Shown: in pieces, positions 20,038 through 29,577 of the stretch
Layout: every line of letters starts with the position of its first letter
How positions within the stretch are numbered: the stretch's first letter is position 1
NCBI GenBank assembly: GCA_018401615.1
Contig: JAGYKN010000004.1
Location: 1-64,000, forward strand
Length of the DNA: 64,000 nt
Reading direction: 5' to 3'
DNA from: Burkholderiaceae bacterium
GTDB lineage: Bacteria; Pseudomonadota; Gammaproteobacteria; Burkholderiales; Burkholderiaceae_A
The notes under the pieces: model-generated
The model's input: the letters and a program-made list of their open reading frames with translations, nothing else
Databases searched by the model: none
What the model was told of the DNA's origin: nothing
Position numbers and translations under genes: made by a program

Positions 20038-21387
20038 ATGATGCGACAATACTTCGGAACAGATGGCATTCGCGGGCGTGTGGGTGAACCGCCAATCACC
20101 CCCGAGTTCATCCTGCGCCTCGGCATGGCGGCGGGCCGAATCCTCGCCCAGCAGCATGTGTCTCCTGCCGTCCTCATTGGCAAAGACACCCGGGTCTCGG
20201 GCTATATGCTCGAGGCAGCACTCGAGGCTGGTTTTGCCAGCGTGGGGGTTGATGTGGTCCTTGCTGGCCCCATGCCCACTCCTGCAATCGCCTACCTGAC
20301 TCGCACCCTCAGGCTCTCAGCGGGTGTGGTGATCAGCGCATCTCACAACGGATTCGAAGACAACGGCATCAAGTTCTTCGACCATCAGGGTGAGAAGTTA
20401 CCGGATGCATTGGAGCTCCAGATTGAGGCGGCCCTTGCCGACCCCATTGCCTGCGCTGCCTCGCGTTCACTCGGAAAGGCTCGACGTCTCGATGATGCTG
20501 CCGGTCGCTACATTGAGTTCTGCAAGAGCAGCTTCCCACAGGCCCTGAGCCTTCGGGGCCTTCGGGTTGTGGTCGATGCCGCCCACGGTGCGGCCTATCA
20601 TGTGGCGGCCGAGGTCTTCCATGAGCTCGGTGCCGACGTGGTCCGCATGGGGCATCAGCCCGACGGTTTCAATATCAATCATCAGGCAGGTGCAACCCAT
20701 CCAGAGGCCATGGCCGAGATGGTCCGAGCCGCCAAAGCCGACTACGGTGTGGCCCTCGACGGCGACGGTGACCGCCTCGTCATGGCTGATGCCGATGGCC
20801 GTATTTTCAGTGGTGATGAACTCCTCTACGCCATCGTAAAGAGTCGAGTGAGTCAGCATGGCAAGGTCGCTGTGGGCGGGGTGGTGGGCACCCTCATGAC
20901 CAACCTCGCGCTGGAGCAACGACTCGGGTCGATGGGCCTCGATTTTCGGCGGGCCAAGGTCGGCGACCGATACGTCTTGGAGATGCTCAAGGAGACGGGC
21001 TGGCAACTCGGGGGTGAGACCTCGGGCCACCTCCTGTGCCTTGATCGGCACACCACTGGCGACGGCATCATCAGCGCCCTGCAGGTGCTCGCTGCAGTGG
21101 TGGGGCAGGAGCAACGACTGGGGGACTATGTCCGTGAGTTGCAGTTGCTGCCCCAGGTCTTGCTCAACCGCCGGCTGCCAGCGGGATTCGATTGGAAGGC
21201 TGACGCCTCATTTCAGTTGGCCCGACGTGAGGCCCAACAGACCATCGAGGGCAGGGGACGCATCCTCATTAGGCCCTCGGGCACGGAGCCGCTACTTCGC
21301 ATCATGGTCGAGCATGAGAGTGCGGATGCAGCAGCTGAACTGGCGCAGGGGCTTGCCGCAAAGATCCCGGCCCTGTTGCCGGCCTGA
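20038..21387 (+). CDS. glmM: Phosphoglucosamine mutase
   Basis: A 449-residue protein beginning [14 protein letters not shown]. The phosphoserine loop is [19 protein letters not shown], the magnesium loop is [11 protein letters not shown], and the sugar- and phosphate-binding loops are GETSGHLL and [11 protein letters not shown]. It converts glucosamine-6-phosphate to glucosamine-1-phosphate for UDP-GlcNAc. A TAAAAT at 20026-20031 ends seven bases before the ATG and no Shine-Dalgarno is present, which would fit a leaderless transcript separate from folP. A second ATG follows at once at 20041. Confidence 0.97.
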   Translation: MMRQYFGTDGIRGRVGEPPITPEFILRLGMAAGRILAQQHVSPAVLIGKDTRVSGYMLEAALEAGFASVGVDVVLAGPMPTPAIAYLTRTLRLSAGVVISASHNGFEDNGIKFFDHQGEKLPDALELQIEAALADPIACAASRSLGKARRLDDAAGRYIEFCKSSFPQALSLRGLRVVVDAAHGAAYHVAAEVFHELGADVVRMGHQPDGFNINHQAGATHPEAMAEMVRAAKADYGVALDGDGDRLVMADADGRIFSGDELLYAIVKSRVSQHGKVAVGGVVGTLMTNLALEQRLGSMGLDFRRAKVGDRYVLEMLKETGWQLGGETSGHLLCLDRHTTGDGIISALQVLAAVVGQEQRLGDYVRELQLLPQVLLNRRLPAGFDWKADASFQLARREAQQTIEGRGRILIRPSGTEPLLRIMVEHESADAAAELAQGLAAKIPALLPA

Positions 21388-21423
21388 GGGCGCCCGATGC
21401 TCCTCGGGGAAACCACTGTGTGA

Positions 21424-21457
21424 CTGTCATCTCTTTGTCATCTGCCCCGCTCATACT
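21424..21457 (+). promoter_or_regulatory. Pho box and -10 of gap-arsJ
   Basis: CTGTCAT at 21424-21430 and TTGTCAT at 21435-21441 are spaced 11 bp apart, the standard two-half-site PhoB box. A -10-like CATACT (21452-21457) follows exactly 10 bases after the box, the spacing expected where PhoB replaces the -35 contact. There is no ArsR gene beside it. Confidence 0.85.
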
Positions 21458-21486
21458 TTGATAACTCGGGCGACAGGACACAAACA

Positions 21487-22536
21487 ATGCGAGTGGGAAT
21501 CAACGGCATGGGCCGAATCGGGCGCCTGGCGCTCAGGGCCGCCATGGGAGCTGCCGAGCGTCCGTCAGGCGACCCCAGGGCTGGAAATCGGCTCGAAGTT
21601 GTGCACATCAATGAGTTAAAGGGCGGCGCAGCCGCAACCGCCCACCTCCTTCAGTTCGACACCGTTCAGGGCCGCTGGCGAGAGGCCATCGAGGCAAACG
21701 CGGCTGGTGATGCGATTCAGGTCAAGGGTCGAGACCTCCGATTCACCAGCGGGGCCACGGCTGCGGACATCGATTGGGCTGGCAGCGGTGTGGATATCGT
21801 TTTGGAGTGCACAGGAAAATTCCTTGCCCCTCAAGACCTCCAGGGCCACTTCGATCGCGGTGCCAAGCGGGTCATCGTCTCTGCACCAGTAAAGGATCCA
21901 TCGGTGCTCAATGTGGTGGTTGGGGTCAATCATCACCTCTACGAACCTCAGAGCCACCCAATCGTCACGGCCGCCTCCTGCACGACCAATTGTCTGGCGC
22001 CAGTGGTGAAGGTTGTGCATGAATCCTTCGGGATTCGTCATGGGCAGATCACCACCATTCATAACCCCACCAACACCAATCTGGTGGTGGATGCTCCTCA
22101 CAAAGACCTGCGTCGCGCTCGCAGCGCCATGATGAGCCTTGCCCCCACCACCACCGGAAGCGCCACGGCCATCGCCCTGATTTATCCGGAGTTAAAGGGA
22201 AAGCTCAATGGGCACGCCGTTCGGGCGCCAGTCCTAAATGCATCGCTAACAGACTGTGTCTTCGAGTTGTCGCGGGCTGTGACTGCCGAAGAGGTAAACG
22301 CAAAATTTGCACAGGCTGCCGCCAGCGGTCCGCTTGCGGGAATCCTGGGCTACGAGACCCTTCCCCTCGTGGGTGCCGACTACGCCAGAGACACCCGCAG
22401 TGGCGTGGTGGATGCCCTCTCCACCATGGTCACCGATGGGACGCTCCTGAAGGTCTACGCCTGGTACGACAATGAGATGGGGTATGCCTGCCGCATGGTG
22501 GACCTGGCCTGTCACCTTGAGTCGTCGGGCCTCTGA
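21487..22536 (+). CDS. gap: ArsJ-associated glyceraldehyde-3-phosphate dehydrogenase
   Basis: A 349-residue GAPDH. It has the NAD-binding start [18 protein letters not shown], the catalytic cysteine in [13 protein letters not shown], and the C-terminal [15 protein letters not shown]. It is followed after 13 bases by arsJ; this pairing is known to form 1-arseno-3-phosphoglycerate from arsenate, which ArsJ exports. A glycolytic role alone is the alternative, but the linkage makes the arsenic role more likely. A Pho box upstream suggests induction in phosphate starvation, when Pst also brings in arsenate. Confidence 0.85.
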   Translation: MRVGINGMGRIGRLALRAAMGAAERPSGDPRAGNRLEVVHINELKGGAAATAHLLQFDTVQGRWREAIEANAAGDAIQVKGRDLRFTSGATAADIDWAGSGVDIVLECTGKFLAPQDLQGHFDRGAKRVIVSAPVKDPSVLNVVVGVNHHLYEPQSHPIVTAASCTTNCLAPVVKVVHESFGIRHGQITTIHNPTNTNLVVDAPHKDLRRARSAMMSLAPTTTGSATAIALIYPELKGKLNGHAVRAPVLNASLTDCVFELSRAVTAEEVNAKFAQAAASGPLAGILGYETLPLVGADYARDTRSGVVDALSTMVTDGTLLKVYAWYDNEMGYACRMVDLACHLESSGL

Positions 22537-22549
22537 GGCTCGGCTGGCT

Positions 22550-23776
22550 GTGTCGGGGCAGGGCGTTGGCGCCCGTCAGTACCTCCTTGTAACGTCTGCC
22601 TACTGGGGTTTTACCCTCACCGACGGCGCCCTCAGGATGCTGGTGCTGCTGCATTTTTTTAAGCTCGGATATTCACCATTCACGCTGGCGTTTCTCTTCC
22701 TTCTCTATGAGGCCGCAGGCGTTGTGGCCAATCTTCTGGGGGGGTGGCTGGCCACCCGACATGGCATCTCTCGCATGCTGTCGGTTGGCCTCTCCACCCA
22801 AATCGCTGGGTTCCTCATTCTCTCCATGGTCTCGCCAGATTGGTCGGCCTGGCTCTCGGTGGTCTGGGTGGTGCTGGCCCAGGGCGTCTGTGGGGTGGCA
22901 AAAGACCTCACCAAGACCGCGAGCAAGTCGGCCATCAAGCTCACGGCGGGCGGGCAGTCGGGTCGGCTCTTTCGCTGGGTGGCCTGGTTTACTGGCAGCA
23001 AGAATGCAATGAAAGGCGTCGGCTTTTTCCTGGGTGGCTTGTTGCTCGACCTCGTTGGCTTTCAGGGGGCGCTCTGGCTCATGGCAGGTCTGTTGGCATT
23101 GGTGCTCGTCGGTGTCTTGCTGCTGCTGCCCCCGTGGATGGGCCAGTCTCAGAAGGCCTCGAAATCAGCCCGAGAGCTGTTTTCAAAGTCGCGTGCGCTC
23201 AATCTGTTGGCGGCGGGCCGGGTGGTCTTGTTCGGGGCTCGGGATGTCTGGTTCGTGGTGGGGGTGCCCGTGTTTCTCTATGCCCAGGGCTGGGCCTTCA
23301 CCGAGGTCGGGGCCTTCCTGGCCGCCTGGACCATTGGCTATGGCCTGGTTCAAGCCATGGCGCCACAGTTTGTTCGCAAGAGCACCGATGGGCTCTCCAA
23401 GGAAGTGCCCGCCGCCCAGTGGTGGGGCATTGGCCTGGCCCTGGTGCCCCTGGCCATTGCATTGGGTGTCTGGCAAGGCGTCACACCGTTGGGGCCCTGG
23501 GTGGTGGTGGGCCTTGCGGTGTTTGGGCTGGCCTTTGCCATGAACTCCTCGCTCCACAGCTATCTGGTGCTCGCCTATGCCGGCTCGGAGAAGGCGGCCG
23601 AAGACGTGGGCTTTTACTATGCAGCCAATGCCGTGGGCCGATTCCTGGGCACGCTGCTCTCTGGCCTGCTCTACCAGGGCTTTGGCCTCATGGGATGTCT
23701 GATCGGCAGCGCCGCCATGCTGGCCATGGCGGTGCTGTGCACCGCCGGATTGCCCCGTCAGCGCGCCACTCCCTGA
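22550..23776 (+). CDS. arsJ: Organoarsenical efflux permease ArsJ (MFS)
   Basis: About 408 residues from GTG 22550 (MSGQGVGARQYLLVTSAYWG); the open frame extends upstream only into gap. Roughly twelve hydrophobic segments give a major facilitator. The segments LTDGALRMLVLLHFF, VCGVAKDLTKTASKSAIK and TGSKNAMKGVGFFLGG are, to my recognition, characteristic of ArsJ. It exports 1-arseno-3-phosphoglycerate made by the neighbouring GAPDH, giving arsenate resistance without reduction. The exact start is uncertain, as there is no strong ribosome site. The gene ends directly before the pstS Pho box. Confidence 0.85.
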   Translation: MSGQGVGARQYLLVTSAYWGFTLTDGALRMLVLLHFFKLGYSPFTLAFLFLLYEAAGVVANLLGGWLATRHGISRMLSVGLSTQIAGFLILSMVSPDWSAWLSVVWVVLAQGVCGVAKDLTKTASKSAIKLTAGGQSGRLFRWVAWFTGSKNAMKGVGFFLGGLLLDLVGFQGALWLMAGLLALVLVGVLLLLPPWMGQSQKASKSARELFSKSRALNLLAAGRVVLFGARDVWFVVGVPVFLYAQGWAFTEVGAFLAAWTIGYGLVQAMAPQFVRKSTDGLSKEVPAAQWWGIGLALVPLAIALGVWQGVTPLGPWVVVGLAVFGLAFAMNSSLHSYLVLAYAGSEKAAEDVGFYYAANAVGRFLGTLLSGLLYQGFGLMGCLIGSAAMLAMAVLCTAGLPRQRATP

Positions 23777-23794
23777 GTGTCATGGAAGTGTCAT
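23777..23794 (+). promoter_or_regulatory. Pho box of pstS
   Basis: GTGTCAT at 23777-23783 and GTGTCAT at 23788-23794, spaced 11 bp, begin immediately after the arsJ stop codon. A weak -10-like TAGCCT lies at 23805-23810, again 10 bases after the box. The leader to the pstS ATG at 23876 is about 60 bases and contains AAAGAGG as ribosome site. Confidence 0.8.
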
Positions 23795-23875
23795 ATCGGG
23801 CCGGTAGCCTCTGGGTTGACGCTCAAGTATGGCGTTGTTCCCCTTCTGTTCACTGACTCAAGAAAGAGGCATTTC

Positions 23876-24901
23876 ATGAAAAACATGTTTACAAAAGTTT
23901 TGGTGGGCGGCGCTGTCATGGCGTTCAGCCTGCATGCTGCGGCACAGACCATCACCGGTGCCGGCGCCACGTTCCCTTATCCCGTGTACGCCAAGTGGGC
24001 CGAGGCCTACAAAAAAGAGACCGGCGTGTCCTTGAACTACCAGTCGATTGGCTCCTCAGGCGGCATGCGTCAGATCCGTGCCAAGACCGTGACCTTCGGT
24101 GCGTCTGACGCCCCGGTGAAGGGTGCAGACCTCTCCAAAGACGGCATGGTTCAGTTCCCTGCCGTCATCGGCGGCACCATTCCTGTGTTCAACCTTGAGG
24201 GCTTCAAGCCTGGTGATCTGCGCATCACGGGCGATGTTCTGGCCGAGATGTTCATGGGGTATATCGTGAACTGGAATGACCCCAAGATCGCTGCGCTCAA
24301 CCCCGGCAAGAAACTGCCTGACCAGACCATCACGGTGGTGCATCGTGCAGACGGTTCGGGCACCACCTTTAACTTCACCGACTACCTCACCGTGGTGAGC
24401 AAGCTCTGGGCCGAGAAGGTTGGCCGTGGCGCTGCTGTGAAGTGGCCCGCAGCCTCCTCGATCGGCGGCAAGGGCAACGAGGGTGTGGCCGCCAACGTGG
24501 CACGTGTGAAGGGTGCCGTTGGCTACGTGGAGTATGCCTATGCCAAGAAGAACAACATTCCTTACATGTCGCTTCAGAACAAAGACGGCAAGTTCATTCG
24601 TCCAGATGACAAGACCTTCGCTGCTGCCGCTGCTGGCGCAGACTGGTTCAGCGTTCCTGGCATGGGCCTGTCCATCGTTAACCAGCCTGGTGCCGATTCC
24701 TGGCCCATCTCCACGGCTTCGTTCATTCTGATGTACAAGCAGCCCTCCGACAAAAAAGCTTCGGCCGACGTGCTCAAGTTTTTCGACTGGTCGTTCAAGA
24801 ATGGCAAGCAGCTGGCCCTCGACCTCGACTACGTGCCCCTGCCCGATATCCTGACCGCGCAGATCCGCTCGAAGGTCTGGTCGGAAATCCAAAACAAGTA
24901 A
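23876..24901 (+). CDS. pstS: Phosphate ABC transporter substrate-binding protein
   Basis: 341 residues from ATG 23876. The signal peptide MKNMFTKVLVGGAVMAFSLH ends at an AAAQ-type signal peptidase I site, so the protein is periplasmic. The mature protein starts TITGAGATFPYPVYAKW, and phosphate-binding segments SIGSSGGMRQI, FGASDAPVKG and HRADGSGTTFNFTDYL are intact. It delivers phosphate, and arsenate with lower affinity, to PstCA. A Pho box precedes it and a terminator-like hairpin separates it from pstC, which would raise its level over the membrane components. Confidence 0.97.
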   Translation: MKNMFTKVLVGGAVMAFSLHAAAQTITGAGATFPYPVYAKWAEAYKKETGVSLNYQSIGSSGGMRQIRAKTVTFGASDAPVKGADLSKDGMVQFPAVIGGTIPVFNLEGFKPGDLRITGDVLAEMFMGYIVNWNDPKIAALNPGKKLPDQTITVVHRADGSGTTFNFTDYLTVVSKLWAEKVGRGAAVKWPAASSIGGKGNEGVAANVARVKGAVGYVEYAYAKKNNIPYMSLQNKDGKFIRPDDKTFAAAAAGADWFSVPGMGLSIVNQPGADSWPISTASFILMYKQPSDKKASADVLKFFDWSFKNGKQLALDLDYVPLPDILTAQIRSKVWSEIQNK

Positions 24902-24929
24902 TTCGTTCTTCCTGGTTGTAGCATTTAGA

Positions 24930-24962
24930 AACCTGGCCTAGACCCCTGGGCCAGGTTTTTTA
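24930..24962 (+). terminator. Hairpin between pstS and pstC (partial terminator)
   Basis: AACCTGGCC at 24930-24938 pairs perfectly with GGCCAGGTT at 24949-24957 and is followed by a T run to about 24961. It has the form of a Rho-independent terminator inside the pst operon. Partial read-through would give abundant pstS mRNA and less pstCAB. Confidence 0.85.
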
Positions 24963-24983
24963 TCGGTGTTGTCAGGAGTAAGC

Positions 24984-25976
24984 ATGAGTCAGACCCAACA
25001 AATGCCTCCCGAGGCGACCACGCATGAGCAAATGCTTGCGGTGGTGGCGCGTCAGAAGACGCTGGACTTTCTGTTTCACAAGGTCACCATGGCCTTCTCC
25101 CTTCTGGTGTTGATTGCGCTGATTGGCATCATCGGGTCACTGATTTTTAATTCCTGGCCGGTATTTCAGAAGTTTGGTATTGGGTTCATCTGGCGCATTG
25201 AGTGGGACATCATCAATGAAGAGTTTGGTGCCCTCATCGCCATCTACGGCACCATCATGAGCGCCACCATTGCGCTGCTCATTGCAGTTCCCCTGTCCTT
25301 TGGCATTGCATTGTTCCTCACCGAGACCTGCCCCACCTGGCTTCGGCGGCCACTGGGTATGGCCGTGGAACTGCTGGCCGCGGTGCCGTCCATCATCTAC
25401 GGCATGTTTGGCCTTTTCATCTTCGCACCGCTCTTTGCTGAGTATGGGCAGCCGGCACTTCAGTCCACCCTGGGCCAGATGCCCATCATCGCTCCCCTAT
25501 TTGGAGGGTCCATGAACGGCATCGGGATCCTGGCGGCAGGCATCATCCTTGCGTTTATGATTCTTCCCTTCATTGCTGCAGTGATGCGCGATGTTTTCGA
25601 GATTGTTCCTCCCATCCTTCGAGAGTCCGCCTATGGCGTGGGCTGCACCACCTGGGAGGTGGTTCGGCATGTGGTGCTCCCGTATACGCAGAAGGGTGTG
25701 ATCGGCGGCATCATGCTCGGCCTGGGCCGTGCCCTGGGCGAGACCATGGCTGTGACCTTTGTAATTGGAAACTCGCAGCGCATCCTGCCGTCCTTGTTCG
25801 CCCCGGGGACCTCCATTGCGTCGACATTGGCAAACGAATTCGGCGAGGCTGGTGACTTCCACCTCAACACCCTCTTTGCGCTCGGCCTATTGTTATTCCT
25901 GATCACCTTCGTGGTGTTGGCAGCCGCCAAGATCCTGATCATTCGAACCGAGCGTGCCAAGGGCACAAAGACCTAA
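24984..25976 (+). CDS. pstC: Phosphate ABC transporter permease PstC
   Basis: 330 residues from ATG 24984 behind CAGGAG. Six membrane segments are visible. The ABC permease coupling region is [21 protein letters not shown] with [15 protein letters not shown] following, typical of PstC. It forms the inner-membrane channel with PstA, driven by PstB. The pstC-pstA gap is 18 bases with GGAG near the next start. Confidence 0.97.
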   Translation: MSQTQQMPPEATTHEQMLAVVARQKTLDFLFHKVTMAFSLLVLIALIGIIGSLIFNSWPVFQKFGIGFIWRIEWDIINEEFGALIAIYGTIMSATIALLIAVPLSFGIALFLTETCPTWLRRPLGMAVELLAAVPSIIYGMFGLFIFAPLFAEYGQPALQSTLGQMPIIAPLFGGSMNGIGILAAGIILAFMILPFIAAVMRDVFEIVPPILRESAYGVGCTTWEVVRHVVLPYTQKGVIGGIMLGLGRALGETMAVTFVIGNSQRILPSLFAPGTSIASTLANEFGEAGDFHLNTLFALGLLLFLITFVVLAAAKILIIRTERAKGTKT

Positions 25977-25994
25977 CCTGGAGACCCACCGAAA

Positions 25995-26843
25995 ATGAAC
26001 ACGAGTCTCTACCAGAAGCGCAAGCGGGTTAATCAGATCGGGCTGACCTTGTCCATGTTGGCCATGGTGCTGGGCCTCTTCGTGCTGCTGTGGATCATGT
26101 TCGTTCTCTTTAAGAACGGGTTTGCTGCGCTCGACTGGGCCATGTTCACACAGTCCACACCGGCACCTGGCTCCGAGGGGGGCGGTCTGGCCAATGCGAT
26201 TGTGGGTAGCCTGATGATCGTCGGTGTCGCTACCCTCGTGAGCACACCGATTGGAGTTTTCGCGGGTGTCTACCTGGCAGAGTATGGCGACAACAGTAAG
26301 ATCGCTGAGGTCACTCGGTTCGTGACCGACATCATGCTGTCGGCCCCCTCCATCGTGCTGGGACTATTCGTGTATGCCATTTATGTCTACCAGGTCAAGC
26401 ACTTCTCTGGCTGGGCGGGCAGTCTGGCCTTGGCCCTCATTGCTGTTCCCGTGGTGGTTCGCACCACCGAGAACATGCTGCGGCTGGTGCCCGGCAGTCT
26501 GCGTGAGGCAGCCTTTGCCATGGGTGCGCCACAGTGGAAGGTGGCCACATTCGTTACGCTTCGGGCCGCCAAGGCCGGGGTCCTGACTGGCGTATTACTC
26601 GCGCTGGCCCGCATCAGTGGCGAAACGGCGCCCCTATTGTTCACGGCCTTGAACAACCAGTTCTTCTCCACCGACATGAATGCGCCCATGGCCAATCTTC
26701 CGAATGTGATCTTCCAGTTCGCCATGAGCCCCTACGACAACTGGGTTCGGCTTGCCTGGGGCGGTGCCCTCTTGATCACGCTGACCGTGCTCGTTCTCAA
26801 CATTCTTGCTCGGGTGTTCTTCCGTGAAAAATTGCAGGCGTAA
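25995..26843 (+). CDS. pstA: Phosphate ABC transporter permease PstA
   Basis: 282 residues with six membrane segments. The coupling loop is REAAFAMGAPQWKVATFVTL, then LLALARISGETAPLLFTAL, characteristic of PstA. It is the second inner-membrane subunit of the high-affinity phosphate importer. It starts 18 bases after pstC and lies 18 bases before pstB, inside the same transcript. Confidence 0.97.
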   Translation: MNTSLYQKRKRVNQIGLTLSMLAMVLGLFVLLWIMFVLFKNGFAALDWAMFTQSTPAPGSEGGGLANAIVGSLMIVGVATLVSTPIGVFAGVYLAEYGDNSKIAEVTRFVTDIMLSAPSIVLGLFVYAIYVYQVKHFSGWAGSLALALIAVPVVVRTTENMLRLVPGSLREAAFAMGAPQWKVATFVTLRAAKAGVLTGVLLALARISGETAPLLFTALNNQFFSTDMNAPMANLPNVIFQFAMSPYDNWVRLAWGGALLITLTVLVLNILARVFFREKLQA

Positions 26844-26861
26844 TTCTCAGAGGGATTAAAC

Positions 26862-27656
26862 ATGTCCGAAACCGCCATATCTGAAACCAACAACGTGTCG
26901 ACCGTCAACGCCATTGAGTGCCGAAGGCTGAACTTCTTCTATGGAAACTTTCAAGGACTCAAGGATGTCAACCTCGACATTGCCGAGCGCAAAGTCACGG
27001 CCTTCATCGGCCCGTCGGGCTGTGGGAAGTCCACCCTGTTGCGCACCTTCAACCGCATGTACAGCCTCTATCCAGGCCAACGGGCCGAGGGTGAGATCAA
27101 TCTCTATGGCGAGAATATCCTCTCGCCCAAGCAAGACCTGAATCTGCTGCGCGCCCAGGTGGGCATGGTCTTTCAGAAGCCCACGCCCTTTCCAATGTCC
27201 ATCTACGAGAATATCGCCTTTGGTGTACGGCTCTACGAGAATATGAACAAGGCTGAGATGGACGAGCGCGTGGAGTGGGCGCTGACCAAGGCCGCCATCT
27301 GGGGTGAGGTGAAGGACAAACTCGGCCAGAGCGGTCTCTCACTCTCGGGGGGCCAACAGCAGCGGCTCTGCATTGCCCGGTCGGTGTCGGTCAAGCCCAA
27401 GGTCATTCTGCTCGATGAGCCCACCTCTGCACTCGATCCAATCTCCACTGCGAAGGTCGAGGAGCTTGTGCATGAGTTGCAGTCGGATTACACCGTGGCC
27501 ATCGTGACCCACAACATGCAGCAGGCCGCTCGGGTCTCGGATTTCACGGCTTACATGTATCTGGGCGAATTGGTGGAATTTGGCAAGACCAGTGAAATTT
27601 TCATCAAGCCACAGAAAAAGGAAACAGAGGACTACATCACTGGGCGCTTCGGCTGA
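26862..27656 (+). CDS. pstB: Phosphate ABC transporter ATPase PstB
   Basis: 264 residues. Walker A is [12 protein letters not shown], the signature is [14 protein letters not shown], Walker B is [13 protein letters not shown], and the H-loop is [15 protein letters not shown]. PstB powers phosphate import and, with PhoU, links transport to PhoR signalling. Its 3' end overlaps the convergent glycosyltransferase gene by 20 bases, so no terminator separates the pst operon from the minus-strand genes. phoU is not next in line but lies about 5.8 kb further on. Confidence 0.98.
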   Translation: MSETAISETNNVSTVNAIECRRLNFFYGNFQGLKDVNLDIAERKVTAFIGPSGCGKSTLLRTFNRMYSLYPGQRAEGEINLYGENILSPKQDLNLLRAQVGMVFQKPTPFPMSIYENIAFGVRLYENMNKAEMDERVEWALTKAAIWGEVKDKLGQSGLSLSGGQQQRLCIARSVSVKPKVILLDEPTSALDPISTAKVEELVHELQSDYTVAIVTHNMQQAARVSDFTAYMYLGELVEFGKTSEIFIKPQKKETEDYITGRFG

Positions 27657-28680
27657 CCATTGGAACCAGGGCGGCCTCGAACTGTCGGGTGGCTGTATCC
27701 CAGCTAAATTGGGCGGCCCGCTCAAGGGCAGATGACCTGGGGATCTCAAGGCAGGCCAGACAGGCTGATCGGAGGTCCTCCGCCAAGACGCCGGCCCCGC
27801 TCTTGCCGACCACGTCAATTGGCCCTGCCACCGGATAAGCCGCCACCGGCAGGCCACAGGCCATGGCCTCTACCATCACCAGTCCGAAGGTGTCGGTGAG
27901 GCTCGGGAACACAAAGACGTCTGCCCTGCTGTAGACCTCTGCAAGCTGATCCTGAGGCAAGACGCCGATCCACCTCACATTGGGGTACTGCGCCCTGAGC
28001 GCGCCTTCGAGGGGACCCTCTCCCGCGACCCACTTCTCGCCGGGAAGATCCAAGGCCAGGAAGGCCTCAATGTTCTTTTCTACCGCCAACCGCCCAACAT
28101 AGACAAATATTGGACGCCCAGGGTTGGGGCTGGTCTGTTGGCAGCGTGGAAAGAAAATTGAGTGGTCTACCCCTCGGGTCCAGTACGTCACGTTTCTGAA
28201 CTTCCACCTGGTCAGGTCGTCGATGATGGCCTGGGTGGGGGCAAGCACCGCCCTGGACGGCGCATGGAACCGCCGAAAGAGGGCATAGAGCCAGCTCACT
28301 GGAATGCCGGTGCGGGCATTGACATACTCCGGGAATCGCGTGTGGAAGGCGGTTGTGAACTGCCAGCCATGGCGTTTCGCGGCGGCCCTGGCGGCCCATC
28401 CAAGGGGCCCCTCGGTGGCAATATGAAGTGCATGGGGTGCCAGGGCTTCAATCCTGGCGCCGATGGTCTTTGAGGTGGTGAGGGCCAGGCGGATTTCAGG
28501 GTAACTGGGGCAGGCCACCGAGCGAAAGGCCTCTGGGGTGATCATCGAGACACGGTAGCCGAGGGACTGAATTTCTCGCGAGGTGTTCATAAGGGTGCGG
28601 ACCACCCCGTTGACCTGCGGATGCCATGCATCAGAGACGATGACGAGATGCTTAAGAGGCGGTGTCGATGATGTCTGCAA
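27637..28680 (-). CDS. GT4 glycosyltransferase, probable lipid (diacylglycerol) glycosyltransferase
   Basis: About 347 residues from a TTG at 28680, inside the end of the PlcP gene; no other start is available before the conserved [18 protein letters not shown]. The C-terminal Rossmann half holds [17 protein letters not shown] and the donor site [21 protein letters not shown]. The N-terminus resembles MgtA/Agt-type enzymes. Bacterial Agt enzymes glycosylate the diacylglycerol that PlcP frees from phospholipids, making glycolipids under phosphate limitation. Overlap with plcP and the upstream composite Pho element support that role; the sugar donor cannot be read from sequence. Confidence 0.8.
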   Translation of the reverse strand: MQTSSTPPLKHLVIVSDAWHPQVNGVVRTLMNTSREIQSLGYRVSMITPEAFRSVACPSYPEIRLALTTSKTIGARIEALAPHALHIATEGPLGWAARAAAKRHGWQFTTAFHTRFPEYVNARTGIPVSWLYALFRRFHAPSRAVLAPTQAIIDDLTRWKFRNVTYWTRGVDHSIFFPRCQQTSPNPGRPIFVYVGRLAVEKNIEAFLALDLPGEKWVAGEGPLEGALRAQYPNVRWIGVLPQDQLAEVYSRADVFVFPSLTDTFGLVMVEAMACGLPVAAYPVAGPIDVVGKSGAGVLAEDLRSACLACLEIPRSSALERAAQFSWDTATRQFEAALVPMVSRSAQ

Positions 28681-29476
28681 GCTGGGCTGCTCCCTTCTGT
28701 TTGACGGTCTTGTAGGGCCAGTGGACGAGCTTGAGCTCGCCGGCATGTGTCTCGACCAGGGCAGAGAGGCTCTCGACCCAGTCGCCATCGTTGCAGTAGA
28801 GGATGCCGTCGATCTCGCGGATCTCGGGCCGATGAATGTGACCGCAGACCACACCGTCATAACCCCTGCGACGGGCCTCCTGGGTGAGGGCCTCCTCGAA
28901 TGAAGTGATGTACGAGACGGCATTCTTTACCTTGTGCTTTAGATACTGCGAGAGAGACCAGTAGGAGAGGCCAAGCCGGTGCCGCAGACGGTTGTAGTGG
29001 TCATTGATATTGAGAATCACCGTGTAGGCCGAGTCGCCAAGGTAGGCGAGCCACTTTGCATGCTGAATCACGCCATCGAAGAGATCGCCGTGAGTGACCC
29101 AGAGGGCTCGACCATCGCGCAGAAGGTGGCGAGCCTCGTTGACGATCTGAATCTCTCCAAATGAGAGCCCAAGGAAATCTCGAAGGGCCTCGTCATGGTT
29201 GCCGGCAACATAGACCACACTGGTGCCCTTGCGGGCCTTGCGCAGGATCTTCTGAACCACATCGTTGTGGGCCTGGTTCCAATACCAATTGCGGCGCATC
29301 TGCCAGCCGTCGATGATGTCGCCAACGAGGTACAACTGGTCAGACTCGTTGTTTTTGAGAAAATCCAGGAGGAAGTCTGCCTTGCAACCCCTTGTTCCGA
29401 GGTGGATGTCTGAGATCCAGATGGCCCTGTAATGGGCAGGCTGGGGCTCAAGAGGCAGAGGCTCTGTTGGCTTCAC
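28652..29476 (-). CDS. plcP: PlcP-type metallophosphoesterase (phospholipase C of membrane lipid remodelling)
   Basis: 274 residues from GTG 29476 (MKPTEPLPLEPQPAHYRAIW). Calcineurin-like motifs are complete: SDIHLGTRG, LVGDIIDGW, VAGNHDE, THGDLFDG and GHIHRPE. Such proteins are often annotated as LpxH-like UDP-diacylglucosamine hydrolases, but the KADFLLDFLK and DGWQMRRNWYWNQAHNDV segments fit the PlcP group, which cuts phospholipids to diacylglycerol in phosphate starvation. An earlier in-frame ATG at 29524 is rejected because it lies within the four-part Pho element at 29501-29540. With a -10-like CAAGAT ending nine bases upstream, the transcript may be leaderless. Confidence 0.85.
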   Translation of the reverse strand: MKPTEPLPLEPQPAHYRAIWISDIHLGTRGCKADFLLDFLKNNESDQLYLVGDIIDGWQMRRNWYWNQAHNDVVQKILRKARKGTSVVYVAGNHDEALRDFLGLSFGEIQIVNEARHLLRDGRALWVTHGDLFDGVIQHAKWLAYLGDSAYTVILNINDHYNRLRHRLGLSYWSLSQYLKHKVKNAVSYITSFEEALTQEARRRGYDGVVCGHIHRPEIREIDGILYCNDGDWVESLSALVETHAGELKLVHWPYKTVKQKGAAQLADIIDTAS

Positions 29477-29500
29477 GTTGCGCAATCTTGCAGCGGCCAG

Positions 29501-29540
29501 TTGACAGGGCTGTTTCGATGTCATGAAGATTCTGTGACAA
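29501..29540 (-). promoter_or_regulatory. Composite four-part Pho element upstream of plcP
   Basis: Read on the minus strand, four 7-mers stand in exact 11-bp phase: TTGTCAC, TCTTCAT, TCGAAAC and CTGTCAA, each separated by four bases. The outer pair match the Pho half-site. The inner pair are identical to those of the element at 31795-31834. A -10-like CAAGAT (29485-29490) starts ten bases after it. Confidence 0.75.
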
Positions 29541-29549
29541 CTCAATGCG

Positions 29550-29571
29550 CTGTCATCACTGGCGTTACACT
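29550..29571 (+). promoter_or_regulatory. Possible half Pho site and -10 of dgkA
   Basis: CTGTCAT at 29550-29556 is followed after nine bases by TACACT at 29566-29571. The second half-site 11 bases upstream (AACTCAA) is poor, so this is a half site at best. The -10 ends seven bases before the dgkA ATG. It shares the intergenic space with the minus-strand composite element. Confidence 0.4.
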
Positions 29572-29577
29572 GAGCGC

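Noticed and set aside
22744-23856. 370-residue plus-strand ORF overlapping arsJ
   Set aside because: A +1-frame shadow rich in Gly, Arg and Ala; arsJ in the other frame has clear membrane segments and family motifs.
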